Origin: Mycobacterium kiyosense
GTDB lineage: Bacteria > Actinomycetota > Actinomycetes > Mycobacteriales > Mycobacteriaceae
Reading direction: 5' to 3'
NCBI GenBank assembly: GCA_021654635.1
Contig: AP025179.1
Coordinates: forward strand, 496,001-560,000
Length of the DNA stretch: 64,000 nucleotides
The notes below the pieces were generated by a model that saw only the letters and a program-made list of their open reading frames with translations, had not been told where the DNA came from and did not search any database. This document shows, piece after piece, positions 17,157 to 26,039 of this stretch. Numbering within the stretch: the first letter of the stretch is position 1; every line of letters begins with the position of its first letter. Made by a program: the position numbers and the translations under genes.

Positions 17157-17924
17157 TTATCGCGGTGAGAGGACCAGCACCAGATTGCTCACCAGGAACT
17201 CCCGCAGCAGCGGCACCCACGTCAACCCCCACGCCCAGCGCGGGTGGTAGCGAGGGAAAGTCGCGATCAACGCGCCGGTGCTGGCGGCCCACTCCAGGCC
17301 GTCGGCGGCCGACACCGCGAACAACGACGACCCGTAGTTGTTTTTGGCCGGGTGGCCGTGTTTGCGGGCATATCGGGCGGCGGCGCGGGCGCCGCCGAGG
17401 TAGTGGGTCATACCCATTTCGTGCCCGCCGAACGGGCCCAGCCACACGGTGTAGGAAAGCACCACCAGCCCGCCCGGCCGGGTCACCCGCAGCATCTCGT
17501 TGCCGAGTTGCCACGGCCGCGGCACGTGCTCGGCGACGTTGGACGACAGGCAGATGTCCACCGAGTCGTCGGCGAACGGCAGCGCCATGCCCGACGCCCG
17601 GACGAACCTGCCGACCCGGGGCGCCAAATTGGGCCCGGCGGCGTGCATTTCGCCGGGATCGGGCTCCACGCCGAGGTAGCGGACCCCGGCGTCGTCGAAC
17701 GCCGACGCGAAGTAGCCGGGCCCGCCGCCAACGTCGATCAGCGTGGTCCCGGCCAGGTCCCGGCCGCGCAGCGCCAGCCACAGGTCCCCGACCATGGCGA
17801 CGGTGTCGGCGGCCAGCGCGCCGTAGAACCGCGCCGGGTCGGGCTGCTCGTAGCGGAATTCCGAGAGCAGTCGCACCGACCGGCGCAGCGTCGCGCGCCG
17901 CGCGAAGAGGTCGGTGACCGGCAT
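17157..17924 (-). CDS. SAM-dependent methyltransferase (Rv0224c-like)
   Basis: Class I methyltransferase of 255 residues. The SAM-binding motif I is LIDVGGGPGYFASAF with the acidic ribose-binding residue in LGVEPD; motif SVDICLSSNVAEHVP follows. The C-terminus (WAWGLTWVPLLREFLVSNLV) is hydrophobic and may touch the membrane. It is divergent from the glycosyltransferase gene with 43 bp between, so the two probably share a promoter region. Confidence 0.87.
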   Translation of the reverse strand: MPVTDLFARRATLRRSVRLLSEFRYEQPDPARFYGALAADTVAMVGDLWLALRGRDLAGTTLIDVGGGPGYFASAFDDAGVRYLGVEPDPGEMHAAGPNLAPRVGRFVRASGMALPFADDSVDICLSSNVAEHVPRPWQLGNEMLRVTRPGGLVVLSYTVWLGPFGGHEMGMTHYLGGARAAARYARKHGHPAKNNYGSSLFAVSAADGLEWAASTGALIATFPRYHPRWAWGLTWVPLLREFLVSNLVLVLSPR

Positions 17925-17967
17925 GCGGAAACCCTACGGCCCGCACCTGCCACTACGCTGGTGACCG

Positions 17968-19122
17968 ATGTCTGACCTGCGCTCCGTCCTGCTGCTGTGC
18001 TGGCGCGATACCGGCCACCCGCAGGGCGGTGGCAGCGAGACATATCTGCAGCGCATCGGCGCGCAGTTGGCCGCCGAAGGCGTCGCCGTCACGCTGCGCA
18101 CCGCCCGGTACCCGGGCGCGCCCCGCACCGAGGTGGTCGACGGGGTGCGCATCAGCCGTGCCGGCGGGCGCTACTCGGTCTACATCTGGGCGTTGCTGGC
18201 CATGGCGCTCGCCCGGGTCGGGCTGGGTTCGCTGCGGCACGCCCGGCCCGACGTCGTCGTGGACACCCAGAACGGCCTGCCGTTCCTGGCCCGGCTGGTG
18301 TATGGACGACGCTCGGTGGTGCTGGTGCATCACTGTCACCGCGAGCAGTGGCCGGTGGCCGGCCCGGTGCTGTCCCGGGTGGGCTGGTTCGTCGAATCGT
18401 TGTTGTCGCCGCGGCTGCACCGGCGCAACCAGTACGTGACGGTGTCGCTGCCGTCGGCGCGCGACCTGGTGACGCTCGGGGTGGACAACGAGCGGATAGC
18501 GGTGGTGCGCAACGGCCTCGACGAAGCGCCGCCGCAGACGCTGTCGGCGCCGCGGGCGACCGCGCCACGGGTGGTGGTGCTGTCCCGGCTGGTGCCGCAC
18601 AAGCAGATCGAGGACGCGCTGGAGTCGGTCGCCGAACTGCGCCCGCGGATCCCGGGTCTGCACCTCGACGTGGTCGGCGACGGCTGGTGGCGCCCGCGGC
18701 TGGTCGACTACGTGCACAAGCTGGGTATCGGTGACGCCGTCACCTTCCACGGCCATGTCGACGACGTGACCAAACACCATGTGCTGCAGAGCGCTTGGGT
18801 GCAGCTGCTGCCGTCCCGCAAGGAAGGCTGGGGTCTGGCGGTGGTCGAGGCCGGCCAGCATAGCGTGCCCACCATTGGATACCGGTCCTCCGGCGGTCTG
18901 TCCGACTCGGTCATCGACGCGGTGACCGGCATCCTGGTCGACCACCGCGGTGAGCTGGTGGACCGGCTGGAGGAGTTGTTGGACGACCAAGTGCTGCGCG
19001 ATCAGCTCGGCGCCAAGGCACAGGCGCGCAGCGGGGAGTTCTCCTGGCGGCAGAGCGCCGCCGCGATGCGTGCGGTGCTGGAGAAGGTGCAGGCGGGCGA
19101 GTACCTCAGCGGTCTGGTCTGA
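17968..19122 (+). CDS. Glycosyltransferase family 4 protein (Rv0225-like)
   Basis: Retaining GT-B glycosyltransferase of 384 residues. The N-terminal domain has the GGGSETY motif near residues 19-25; the C-terminal domain has VVLSRLVPHKQIEDAL, the phosphate-binding region LPSRKEGWGLAVVEAGQ (E-x7-E type) and GYRSSGGL. It probably transfers a sugar from a nucleotide donor at the inner membrane face. The surrounding Rv0226c to Rv0228 genes are membrane and acyl-transfer proteins, so a role in envelope glycolipid or polysaccharide is likely; the product is unknown. Confidence 0.88.
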   Translation: MSDLRSVLLLCWRDTGHPQGGGSETYLQRIGAQLAAEGVAVTLRTARYPGAPRTEVVDGVRISRAGGRYSVYIWALLAMALARVGLGSLRHARPDVVVDTQNGLPFLARLVYGRRSVVLVHHCHREQWPVAGPVLSRVGWFVESLLSPRLHRRNQYVTVSLPSARDLVTLGVDNERIAVVRNGLDEAPPQTLSAPRATAPRVVVLSRLVPHKQIEDALESVAELRPRIPGLHLDVVGDGWWRPRLVDYVHKLGIGDAVTFHGHVDDVTKHHVLQSAWVQLLPSRKEGWGLAVVEAGQHSVPTIGYRSSGGLSDSVIDAVTGILVDHRGELVDRLEELLDDQVLRDQLGAKAQARSGEFSWRQSAAAMRAVLEKVQAGEYLSGLV

Positions 19123-19165
19123 GTAAGCCCCCGGCTTCGCCCGCTGCGCCCCGTTGCCGCGTCGC

Positions 19166-19221
19166 CTGACGTGAGATCAGGGCGGTCTCAAGACCGGTTT
19201 TCCGCCCTCATTTCACGCGAG
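19166..19221. repeat. 56-bp dyad element, copy B
   Basis: Left arm CTGACGTGAGATCAGGGCGG, 16-nt spacer, right arm CCGCCCTCATTTCACGCGAG; the arms are complementary at 16 of 20 positions. A second copy with the same arm and spacer lengths is at 57890-57945. It spans the junction of the convergent Rv0225 and Rv0226c genes and includes the last codons of the latter. Confidence 0.6.
19183..19201 (+). terminator. Possible terminator after the glycosyltransferase gene
   Basis: CGGTC-TCAA-GACCG forms a short hairpin with a 4-nt loop, followed by GTTTT, about 60 bp after the glycosyltransferase stop. It lies inside dyad element copy B. The stem is short and the T run is only four, so this is a weak candidate. 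Confidence 0.35.
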
Positions 19222-20870
19222 ACGAGCGCTCCGACCGCCCCGCCGACGAGCATCAGCAGCCACGCCCAGTGGGCGGCCAGCACGGTGCGACGACGCCCGG
19301 CCGGCACACCCGGAGCCGCCCCGCCGATCCGGTATAGCGTCAGATCGCCGTCCCGGTAGACCGGCGACAGCCCCGCCGCGGTCCGCGCAAAGGCGCCCAT
19401 GTCACCGGGCGTGCCCGACTCGACCACCAGCCACCGCACCCCCGCCGAAGCCAATGCTGACGGCTCGGTTCCAGCCAACAGCGCCTGCTGAACCGCGCGG
19501 GCGTGCGAGCCCTCGCCGGGCACGGTGACGCCGGAGATCACCAGGTCGCCGGTGCTCAGCACGTCGGCGCGCACCCAGCGGGGCAGCGGCTCGAGCACCG
19601 GCGCCGGGCCCGACCAGGCGAAGCGCCGCATGGTGCCGGCCGGCAACACCGCCACCGGTCCGGGATCGCCGTTGATCCGGCTGGCCACCGCCGTCCAGCC
19701 CGGCGGATAGCGCACCGGCGTCACCTTGCCCCACACACCGAACGCCAGGTCGGGCAACGCCAGCAGCAGCGCCACGCAGCACACCGTGGCAGCGACCGCC
19801 GGCCGCCAGCGGCGGAGCGTCACCACCGCACCCGCGCCGGCCAGCGCGTAGCCAGGCATCGCCAGCGCCACCCACTTCTGCCCGTCGCGCAGCATCCCGA
19901 AGGCCGGTGCCTGTTCGACCAGCGCCCGCAACAGATGCAGGCCCGGGCTGGTGGCCAGCAGCGTCGGCGCCAGCACCGACACCCCGGCCAGCGCCAGCAG
20001 CGGCAGCGCCGTACCCCGGCGCAGGACCACGGGCAACCCGGCCGCCACCACCGCGAGCAGTACCAGAGCCGACACCACCGCGAACAGCGTTGTGCGTGAC
20101 GACGGGACGGCCGATCCGTTCCATATCCCGCCCAGGCTGGCCAGGCTGACCAGGGTGCCCAGCCCCGGTTCGGCGCGCGCGGCGAACACGTCGACGCCGA
20201 CGGCATCGCCGGCGTTCAGCGACGAGCCCAGCACGGACGCCGTCAGCCACGGCAAAGCGCCCACCACCGCGCAGCCCGTGGCTGCCACCGCGCACAGCCA
20301 CCGCGGCCGGCCCGACCCCGGGGCGGCCACACACACCAGTGCCACCGCCGCCGCCAGCAGCAGACCGGTCGGCGTCAGCCCGGCCAGCCCAATCCAGCAC
20401 GCCAGCCCCCAAAATCCGCGGCCCCGCGACCGCAACTGCAGACTGGCCGCAGCCACCCACGGCAGGCACCCGTATCCGACCAGCAAACTCCAATGGCCTT
20501 GCAGCAGCCGCTCGGCGACGTAGGGATTCCACACCGCCAGCGTCGCGGCGACGAACTCACCGGGCACACCCGCGTCGGGCAGCACCGACCCGGCCAGTCG
20601 CGCCGCCCCCCAGCCGGCCAGCCACAGCCCGAGCAGCAGCAGCGCTTTGACCAGTACTCCGCCGTCGACCAACCCCGACGCCAGCGCCAGCGCGAAATCC
20701 TGGGGTGTGGCGCGCGGTGCGGCTGTGAGACCCAACGCGGTGTCGGACAGATAGGAGCGCGGCGTGGAGACCGCGTCCCGCAACAGCAGATAGCCGGGAC
20801 GCAGCAGCGGCGCGCCCACCAGCAGCGCCAGGGTCAAGGAGTACGCCGGCCGGGCCAGCTCGGCCCGCAC
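19188..20870 (-). CDS. Polytopic membrane protein (Rv0226c-like)
   Basis: A 560-residue integral membrane protein starting GTG 20870 with about a dozen hydrophobic segments, for example LTLALLVGAPLLRPGYLLL and ALLLLGLWLAGWGAARLAG. The last 130 residues are soluble-like (WLVVESGTPGDMGAF) before a final membrane helix. The architecture resembles GT-C glycosyltransferases that use lipid-linked sugars, but no catalytic motif can be named with certainty. It follows the Rv0227c-like gene by 5 bp, so the two form one transcription unit. In M. tuberculosis the neighbouring genes are reported as essential. Confidence 0.82.
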   Translation of the reverse strand: MRAELARPAYSLTLALLVGAPLLRPGYLLLRDAVSTPRSYLSDTALGLTAAPRATPQDFALALASGLVDGGVLVKALLLLGLWLAGWGAARLAGSVLPDAGVPGEFVAATLAVWNPYVAERLLQGHWSLLVGYGCLPWVAAASLQLRSRGRGFWGLACWIGLAGLTPTGLLLAAAVALVCVAAPGSGRPRWLCAVAATGCAVVGALPWLTASVLGSSLNAGDAVGVDVFAARAEPGLGTLVSLASLGGIWNGSAVPSSRTTLFAVVSALVLLAVVAAGLPVVLRRGTALPLLALAGVSVLAPTLLATSPGLHLLRALVEQAPAFGMLRDGQKWVALAMPGYALAGAGAVVTLRRWRPAVAATVCCVALLLALPDLAFGVWGKVTPVRYPPGWTAVASRINGDPGPVAVLPAGTMRRFAWSGPAPVLEPLPRWVRADVLSTGDLVISGVTVPGEGSHARAVQQALLAGTEPSALASAGVRWLVVESGTPGDMGAFARTAAGLSPVYRDGDLTLYRIGGAAPGVPAGRRRTVLAAHWAWLLMLVGGAVGALVSREMRAENRS

Positions 20871-20875
20871 CGCGG

Positions 20876-22159
20876 TCAGTCCCGTTCGGGTGGGCCCGTC
20901 GGAGGTTCAGCGGGCGGGCCGGTGGGGCCCGGGTCGCCCGACTCGGCCGTCGGTGAATCCGCCGGCGGTGGCTCGTCGGGCGGTTCGGGTCGCTGCGCCG
21001 GTATCTTCTCGGTCACGGCTTCGGCGCCGGGCACCGGCGGTTCCAGGCCGGCGCGGCGCAGGAAGTCGGTGTCGTCGCGGTCCAGGCCGGGATCGGTCAG
21101 CGCGCTTTCGGTGCGCAGGCTGAACGACGCCAGCACGCCGCCGCCGATCAGCGCGATCAATCCGATCGCGGTGAGCGTGATGGGCAGCACGCGCGACCAT
21201 AGCGCCATCCGGTCCCGCTCGTCGCGGGCCGCGTTGACCTGCGATTCCACCGTGTCCGGAGTCGAGGTCACCTTGTAGTCGGCCAGCGTCACCTCGGGCT
21301 TGAGCGCGTCGCGCGCGTAGTAGTGGTGGGCCTGGTCGGTTTGCTTGACGATGGTCCCGGATACTGGGTCCACCCAGAAGGTCCGCTTAGCCGTGTAGTA
21401 GCGGGTCATGGTGATCTGCTCGCCGGGCTCACCGGGCACGCCCCACATCTGGGCGCTGGTGGTGATCTTGCGGTCTTCTTCGCCGGAGTACAGCGACGGG
21501 TACGGGATGGGGGCCACCGGGTTGCCTTCGGAGTTGACCCCGACGGTTTGGGTGAACCGGTATGCGGTCAGCCCGTTGACGTCTTCTTCACCCTCGTATT
21601 CGGCGTCGAACGTCTTCTGCGCGATCGCGTCGAAGTACGGGTAGGACTTGCGCTCGGTGTGGATCGGGAAGCGGTAGGACAACCCGCGGTGGGTCAGCGG
21701 CGTCGACGTCGGCGGGCTTTCGTCGCCGATGCCGCGCGGCTTCTGCACCGACCCGCCCGGGTGCGAGTCGTCGGAAACCGCCATGGCCGTCTTGCGGTTG
21801 AGGGTGACGGTGTCGACGATGGCCAGCAGCAAACCGCTGTCCTTCTGTTTGTCGCTGCGCCGCACCGAGGAGCCGACCTGCAGCGTGACTACTTGGGCGT
21901 TGGACGGCAGCTCCACACTGACTTGCTGCTGGGATACCAGCGGCACGTTCTGGTTGACCACCACGTGGTCCCCGGACAGCGACGCCGCATCCAGTGCGGT
22001 CCCGTTGCCCTCGCTGATCAGCGTGGCGTCGATGTTCAGCGGGATCTTTTCGATTCTGCTGCTGGTGTAGGCCGACAGCAGTAGCGCGGCGGTCAGCAGC
22101 GCGGCTCCGAGTCCGATGGCGCCGCATGCGGCGAAGCGCAACATGACTGCTCGGTTCAC
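20876..22159 (-). CDS. DUF3068 membrane-anchored protein (Rv0227c-like)
   Basis: About 427 residues from GTG 22159, chosen because AAGGAGGT lies 9 bp ahead on the reverse strand and the first transmembrane helix (FAACGAIGLGAALLTAALLL) follows at once. A large outer domain contains FPIHTERKSYPYFDAIAQKT and YTAKRTFWVDPVSG. A second helix (VLPITLTAIGLIALIGGGVL) near the C-terminus is followed by an acidic, proline-rich cytoplasmic tail. This is the DUF3068 family, to which corynebacterial porin PorA-related and mycobacterial essential envelope proteins belong. It is cotranscribed with the Rv0226c-like gene. Confidence 0.85.
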   Translation of the reverse strand: MNRAVMLRFAACGAIGLGAALLTAALLLSAYTSSRIEKIPLNIDATLISEGNGTALDAASLSGDHVVVNQNVPLVSQQQVSVELPSNAQVVTLQVGSSVRRSDKQKDSGLLLAIVDTVTLNRKTAMAVSDDSHPGGSVQKPRGIGDESPPTSTPLTHRGLSYRFPIHTERKSYPYFDAIAQKTFDAEYEGEEDVNGLTAYRFTQTVGVNSEGNPVAPIPYPSLYSGEEDRKITTSAQMWGVPGEPGEQITMTRYYTAKRTFWVDPVSGTIVKQTDQAHHYYARDALKPEVTLADYKVTSTPDTVESQVNAARDERDRMALWSRVLPITLTAIGLIALIGGGVLASFSLRTESALTDPGLDRDDTDFLRRAGLEPPVPGAEAVTEKIPAQRPEPPDEPPPADSPTAESGDPGPTGPPAEPPTGPPERD

Positions 22160-22336
22160 GTTGCTGTGACCTCCTTCTGGTCCCTGGACACATCGGTGAC
22201 TCGGCGGCGCCGGCCCGCTCCGACTGATCGAGCAGCGAGGCAAACCCGTTCGACCCTAACAGCAGAAACTAAGGCGACGTTGTGCGAACCGGCCCGCTTG
22301 CCGGGTAGTTCCCCTGTACCCGCTCAGCGGGTGGAC

Positions 22337-23524
22337 ATGCACAGGCAGACTGGGACCGTGACCGACGGCGCGCAGGTGGGTGGCACCCGTAGCTTCCTGC
22401 CCGCCGTCGAGGGGTTGCGCGCCTGCGCGGCCATGGGCGTGGTGGTCACCCACGTGGCTTTTCAGACCGGGCATTCCAGCGGGGTGGACGGCCGGTTGTT
22501 CGGTCGCTTCGACCTGGCGGTGGCGGTGTTCTTCGCGTTGTCGGGTTTTCTGTTGTGGCGCGGACATGCGGCGGCCGCCCGCAACCTGAAGCCGCGGCCG
22601 CGTACCGGCCACTACCTGCGGTCGCGGGTGGTGCGCATCATGCCGGCGTATCTGGTGGCGGTGGTGGTGATTCTGACGTTGCTGCCGGAGTCCGACCACG
22701 CCAGCCTGACCGTGTGGTTGGCGAACCTGACGCTCACCCAGATCTATGTGCCGCTGACCCTGACCGGCGGGTTGACGCAGATGTGGAGCTTGTCGGTGGA
22801 GGTCAGCTTCTATTTGGCGCTGCCGATTCTCGCGTTCGGCGCCCGACGGCTGCCGGTGGGCGCGCGGGCGCCGGTGATCGCTGCGTTGGGTGCGCTGAGC
22901 TGGGTCTGGGGGTGGTTGCCGCTGGCGGTGCTGGGCGGCGGCCTGGAGGCCAACCCGCTGAACTGGCCGCCCGCCTATTTTTCCTGGTTCGCGGCGGGCA
23001 TGTTGCTGGCCGAGTTGGTGTACAGCCCGATCGGCTGGGTGCATCGGCTGTCGAGGCGACGGGTGGCGATGGCCGCGATCGCGCTGGCCGCCTATCTGGT
23101 GGCGGCCTCCCCGCTGGCCGGTCCGGCTGGCCTGGTGCCCAGTAGCGCCGCGCAGTTTTCGGTGAAGACGGCGATGGGTGCGCTGGTGGCGTTCGCGCTG
23201 GTGGCTCCGTTGGTGCTGGACCGCGCGGGCACGCCGCACCGGTTGTTGGGCAGCACGCTGATGGTGACGTTGGGCCGGTGGTCCTACGGGCTGTTCATCT
23301 GGCACCTCGCCGCGCTGGAGATGGTGTTCCCGGTGCTGGGCATCTTCGCGTTCAACGGCCATATGCCCGTGGTGCTGGCGTTGACGCTGGTCTTCGGGTT
23401 CGCGCTGGCGGCGGTCAGCTACGCCCTGGTCGAGTCGCCGTGCCGGGGAGCGTTGCGGCGCTGGGAGAAACGCGAGCACAAAGCCGAGCCGACGGATCGG
23501 GAAGCCGACGCGATCGCGCCCTGA
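22337..23524 (+). CDS. Acyltransferase 3 family membrane protein (Rv0228-like)
   Basis: An OafA/YrhL-type membrane acyltransferase of about 395 residues that O-acylates glycans or lipids. The N-terminal signature is FLPAVEGLRACAAMGVVVTH, followed by about ten membrane segments and MWSLSVEVSFYLALPIL; the C-terminal tail is charged. ATG 22337 is used; GTG 22331 or GTG 22358 are possible. It is divergent from the Rv0227c-like gene, and the group Rv0225 to Rv0228 probably acts together on an envelope glycan. Confidence 0.86.
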   Translation: MHRQTGTVTDGAQVGGTRSFLPAVEGLRACAAMGVVVTHVAFQTGHSSGVDGRLFGRFDLAVAVFFALSGFLLWRGHAAAARNLKPRPRTGHYLRSRVVRIMPAYLVAVVVILTLLPESDHASLTVWLANLTLTQIYVPLTLTGGLTQMWSLSVEVSFYLALPILAFGARRLPVGARAPVIAALGALSWVWGWLPLAVLGGGLEANPLNWPPAYFSWFAAGMLLAELVYSPIGWVHRLSRRRVAMAAIALAAYLVAASPLAGPAGLVPSSAAQFSVKTAMGALVAFALVAPLVLDRAGTPHRLLGSTLMVTLGRWSYGLFIWHLAALEMVFPVLGIFAFNGHMPVVLALTLVFGFALAAVSYALVESPCRGALRRWEKREHKAEPTDREADAIAP

Positions 23525-23529
23525 ACCGC

Positions 23530-25215
23530 TCAGGCGGGGACGACGCCGCGCCGGTCGACGTCGCGCCAGATCGCGATTTCACCGACTCGTTCGGGCGGCC
23601 GGCCGAACAGGTCGGCGAAGAACGCGAGCATGGCCGGCCACTGCTGCATCGGCCCGACGATCACGTGCCGGACCCCGGCGTCCCGCAGGTCGGCGGCGAC
23701 TTGGGCGCGGTCGTCGCCGCGTGCCAGCACCGGGGTACCGCCCTGGATGTCCAGCATGATCGCGAACAGCTGCGTGGGCGGCGGTCCGGTCCTGGTGCTG
23801 CCGTCGGGTTGCGGCAGGTATGCGTAGGCCTCGGGCATCCGCAGCCCGTAGTCCGTCTCCGCCGCCCACAGCATCGGGTCGGCCCGGCCCTCGTAGTCGA
23901 TGAAATACGGTGCGACGAGCACGGTTTCGCCGGCGCCGATATGCCGGCCGGCCCAGGTCCGGAAGAAGACGGGGGTGTAGAACGAGGTCCGCTCCAGCGG
24001 GGCGGGCAGGATTAGCAGCAGCGTCGCGCCCACGGCGAGCAGCCACCCCAGGGCGGGTCGCCGGGCCAGGCGGGTGGCCCGCGCCACGACCAGCCCCACG
24101 ATCACGGCGACGGCCAGCCAGGCGAACAGCGTGAAACGGCCCGGCAGCACGTGTTCGAGCAACGGCAGCTTCCCCAATGGCAGCCACGGCAGCGGGACCG
24201 GCACAGCGTCCTTGCCCAGGTGCAGCCGCGGTCCGAGGGACAGCACCAGCAGCACCGTGCCGGTCACGCCGGCGACGCGGATCCGGATGTCGTGCCACTG
24301 CCGGACCGCCACCACCACGAGCAGCACCAGCAGCGGCAGCGAGAGGTAGCCGGTGGCCTCGTGGTACATCCCGCTGAAGTGCTGGGATACCCGAGTGGCC
24401 GCGCGCGGGGCGATCAGCTGGTACGGCGTCGGGATGACCAGGTTCAGCAGGTCGGTGGAGAACGTGGTGGGGTCCTGTACCGGTGCGGTGATCCGCTGCC
24501 GCCCGAAGAACTGGGTGGCCAGCGGCCAGGCCGCCAGCAGCATGAACGTCGCGGTGGCGACCGCGAGTGCGGGCGCCAGCCGGCTCAGCGCCCGGCGGCA
24601 CCGGTCACCGAGGTGCCCGTCGCGGTGCGCCACGGCCATCACGCCGACCAGCACGGCGGCCGCGACAACGCTGGTGGCGAGCATTTCCGCGGCGATCAGT
24701 AGCTGCGCGCAGCTCAGCACTCCGAGCGCCAGACCGGATTGCCAGGCCGGGCGGCGGCGGGTGATAAGCAACTCGTCGATGACGATCAGGAACAGTGGCG
24801 GCACCCACGCCGTCGCGAGGTTGAGGTGCAGGGCCGCGTGCGAGGCGACGTACGGCGAAAAGGCATACACCGCGCCGCCCACCGAAGGGCCGAGGCCGTC
24901 GCCGGTCCAGCGCCGGATCGCCAGCCGTGCGGTGAGTCCGCTCAGGGCGATGCCGAGCACCATCAGCACGTTGAACCCGAAGATCGGGCCGCCGATCCGG
25001 GCCGGCAGCCAGCCGAGCAGCCCAAGCAGCGTCATCGGCGTGTTCCACATCAGGTTCACCCCGGCGGGCGCCCCGATCTGGGTGGTGAAGAACGGATTGA
25101 GGCCGTGGCCCAGCGCGTGCGGTGCCCAGCCCAGGTACCAGATGGTTTGTTCCTGATCGCAGCAGCCGCCGGCCCAGCCGGACGTCGGGTCGCGCCAGGC
25201 GGCGATGGTCAGCAC
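23530..25215 (-). CDS. Polytopic membrane protein, GT-C-like
   Basis: At least 561 residues with about ten membrane helices. The start of the frame (DPTSGWAGGCCDQEQTIWYL, then HALGHGLNPFFTTQ) resembles mycobacterial membrane glycosyltransferase-like proteins. The C-terminal 130 residues form a soluble domain. The start is doubtful: GTG 25215 cuts into the first helix, whose upstream part (GLTAFLCYLLGAVV) is in frame, yet no ATG, GTG or TTG occurs back to the stop at about 25308. A base error or a rare start codon is possible. It ends the reverse-strand run that begins with the kinase gene. Confidence 0.75.
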   Translation of the reverse strand: MLTIAAWRDPTSGWAGGCCDQEQTIWYLGWAPHALGHGLNPFFTTQIGAPAGVNLMWNTPMTLLGLLGWLPARIGGPIFGFNVLMVLGIALSGLTARLAIRRWTGDGLGPSVGGAVYAFSPYVASHAALHLNLATAWVPPLFLIVIDELLITRRRPAWQSGLALGVLSCAQLLIAAEMLATSVVAAAVLVGVMAVAHRDGHLGDRCRRALSRLAPALAVATATFMLLAAWPLATQFFGRQRITAPVQDPTTFSTDLLNLVIPTPYQLIAPRAATRVSQHFSGMYHEATGYLSLPLLVLLVVVAVRQWHDIRIRVAGVTGTVLLVLSLGPRLHLGKDAVPVPLPWLPLGKLPLLEHVLPGRFTLFAWLAVAVIVGLVVARATRLARRPALGWLLAVGATLLLILPAPLERTSFYTPVFFRTWAGRHIGAGETVLVAPYFIDYEGRADPMLWAAETDYGLRMPEAYAYLPQPDGSTRTGPPPTQLFAIMLDIQGGTPVLARGDDRAQVAADLRDAGVRHVIVGPMQQWPAMLAFFADLFGRPPERVGEIAIWRDVDRRGVVPA

Positions 25216-25291
25216 GACGGCGCCGAGTAGGTAGCAGAGGAACGCGGTGAGTCCGCCGCTCCACCGCCGCCGGGGTGCGACGGCGCCCGGG

Positions 25292-26035
25292 CTACGCCGG
25301 GGCGACGTTGATCACCAGCGCCGTGATGTTGTCCGGCCCGCCGCCGTCCCGCGCGGCCGCGATCAGGGCGGCGCAGGCGTAGCCGGGAGCCGGATTCTCT
25401 TCGAGGATCTGGGACAGCTCCGGTTCCCGGACCACGCCGTGCAGGCCGTCGCTGCACAGCAGGATCCGGTCCCCGGCGCTCAGTTCCACCGCGCTGGCGT
25501 CGGCCCGCGCCGGCGGTTTCATCCCCATGTACTTGGTCACCACGTTGCGGGCCTTGTGCCGCCCGGTGTCGGCGGCATCGACCTGATTGGCGTCGACCAG
25601 CGCCTGGACCAGGGTGTGGTCGCGGGTCAGCCGGGTCAGCTGGCCTGCGCGCCGCAGGTAGGCGCGGCTGTCACCGAGGTGGGCGACCAGTGCGCGGCTG
25701 CCCGCGATGACCACCGCCACCAGGGTGCTGTTCGCCCCCGCGTAACGGCTGTCGGTTTGCGCGATGCCGTGCAGGTCGTCGGAGAGTTCGGAGACCGCGC
25801 GGCCCAGTCGGTCGGCGGCCTCCGGTTCGTTGCGGTGCTCCGGGGGCAGGTGGTGGGCCACGTAGCCGGGTAGCTTGTCGACCATCGTCTGGGCGGCCAG
25901 GGCGCCGTCGCGGCTGCCGCCCACGCCGTCGGCCACCATGAACAGGTACTGGTCGGCGTCGGCGCCCCAGCGGTCCTGGTTGTCCGATCGTTCGCAACCG
26001 ACGTCGCTGAGTGCGGAGTACTCGAGGGCGTACAT
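25292..26035 (-). CDS. PP2C-type Ser/Thr protein phosphatase
   Basis: A 247-residue PPM phosphatase. Metal-binding motifs are in order: DVGCERSDNQDRWG, ADGVGGSRDG, HLGDSRAYL and GGGPDNITALV. It lacks any membrane segment, unlike PstP, so it is a soluble catalytic domain. ATG 26035 lies 4 bp after the stop of the acyl-CoA ligase gene, so the two are cotranscribed. Together with the Ser/Thr kinase at the head of the same run it could reverse phosphorylation of shared substrates; this pairing is inferred from position. Confidence 0.88.
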   Translation of the reverse strand: MYALEYSALSDVGCERSDNQDRWGADADQYLFMVADGVGGSRDGALAAQTMVDKLPGYVAHHLPPEHRNEPEAADRLGRAVSELSDDLHGIAQTDSRYAGANSTLVAVVIAGSRALVAHLGDSRAYLRRAGQLTRLTRDHTLVQALVDANQVDAADTGRHKARNVVTKYMGMKPPARADASAVELSAGDRILLCSDGLHGVVREPELSQILEENPAPGYACAALIAAARDGGGPDNITALVINVAPA

Positions 26036-26039
26036 GGGT

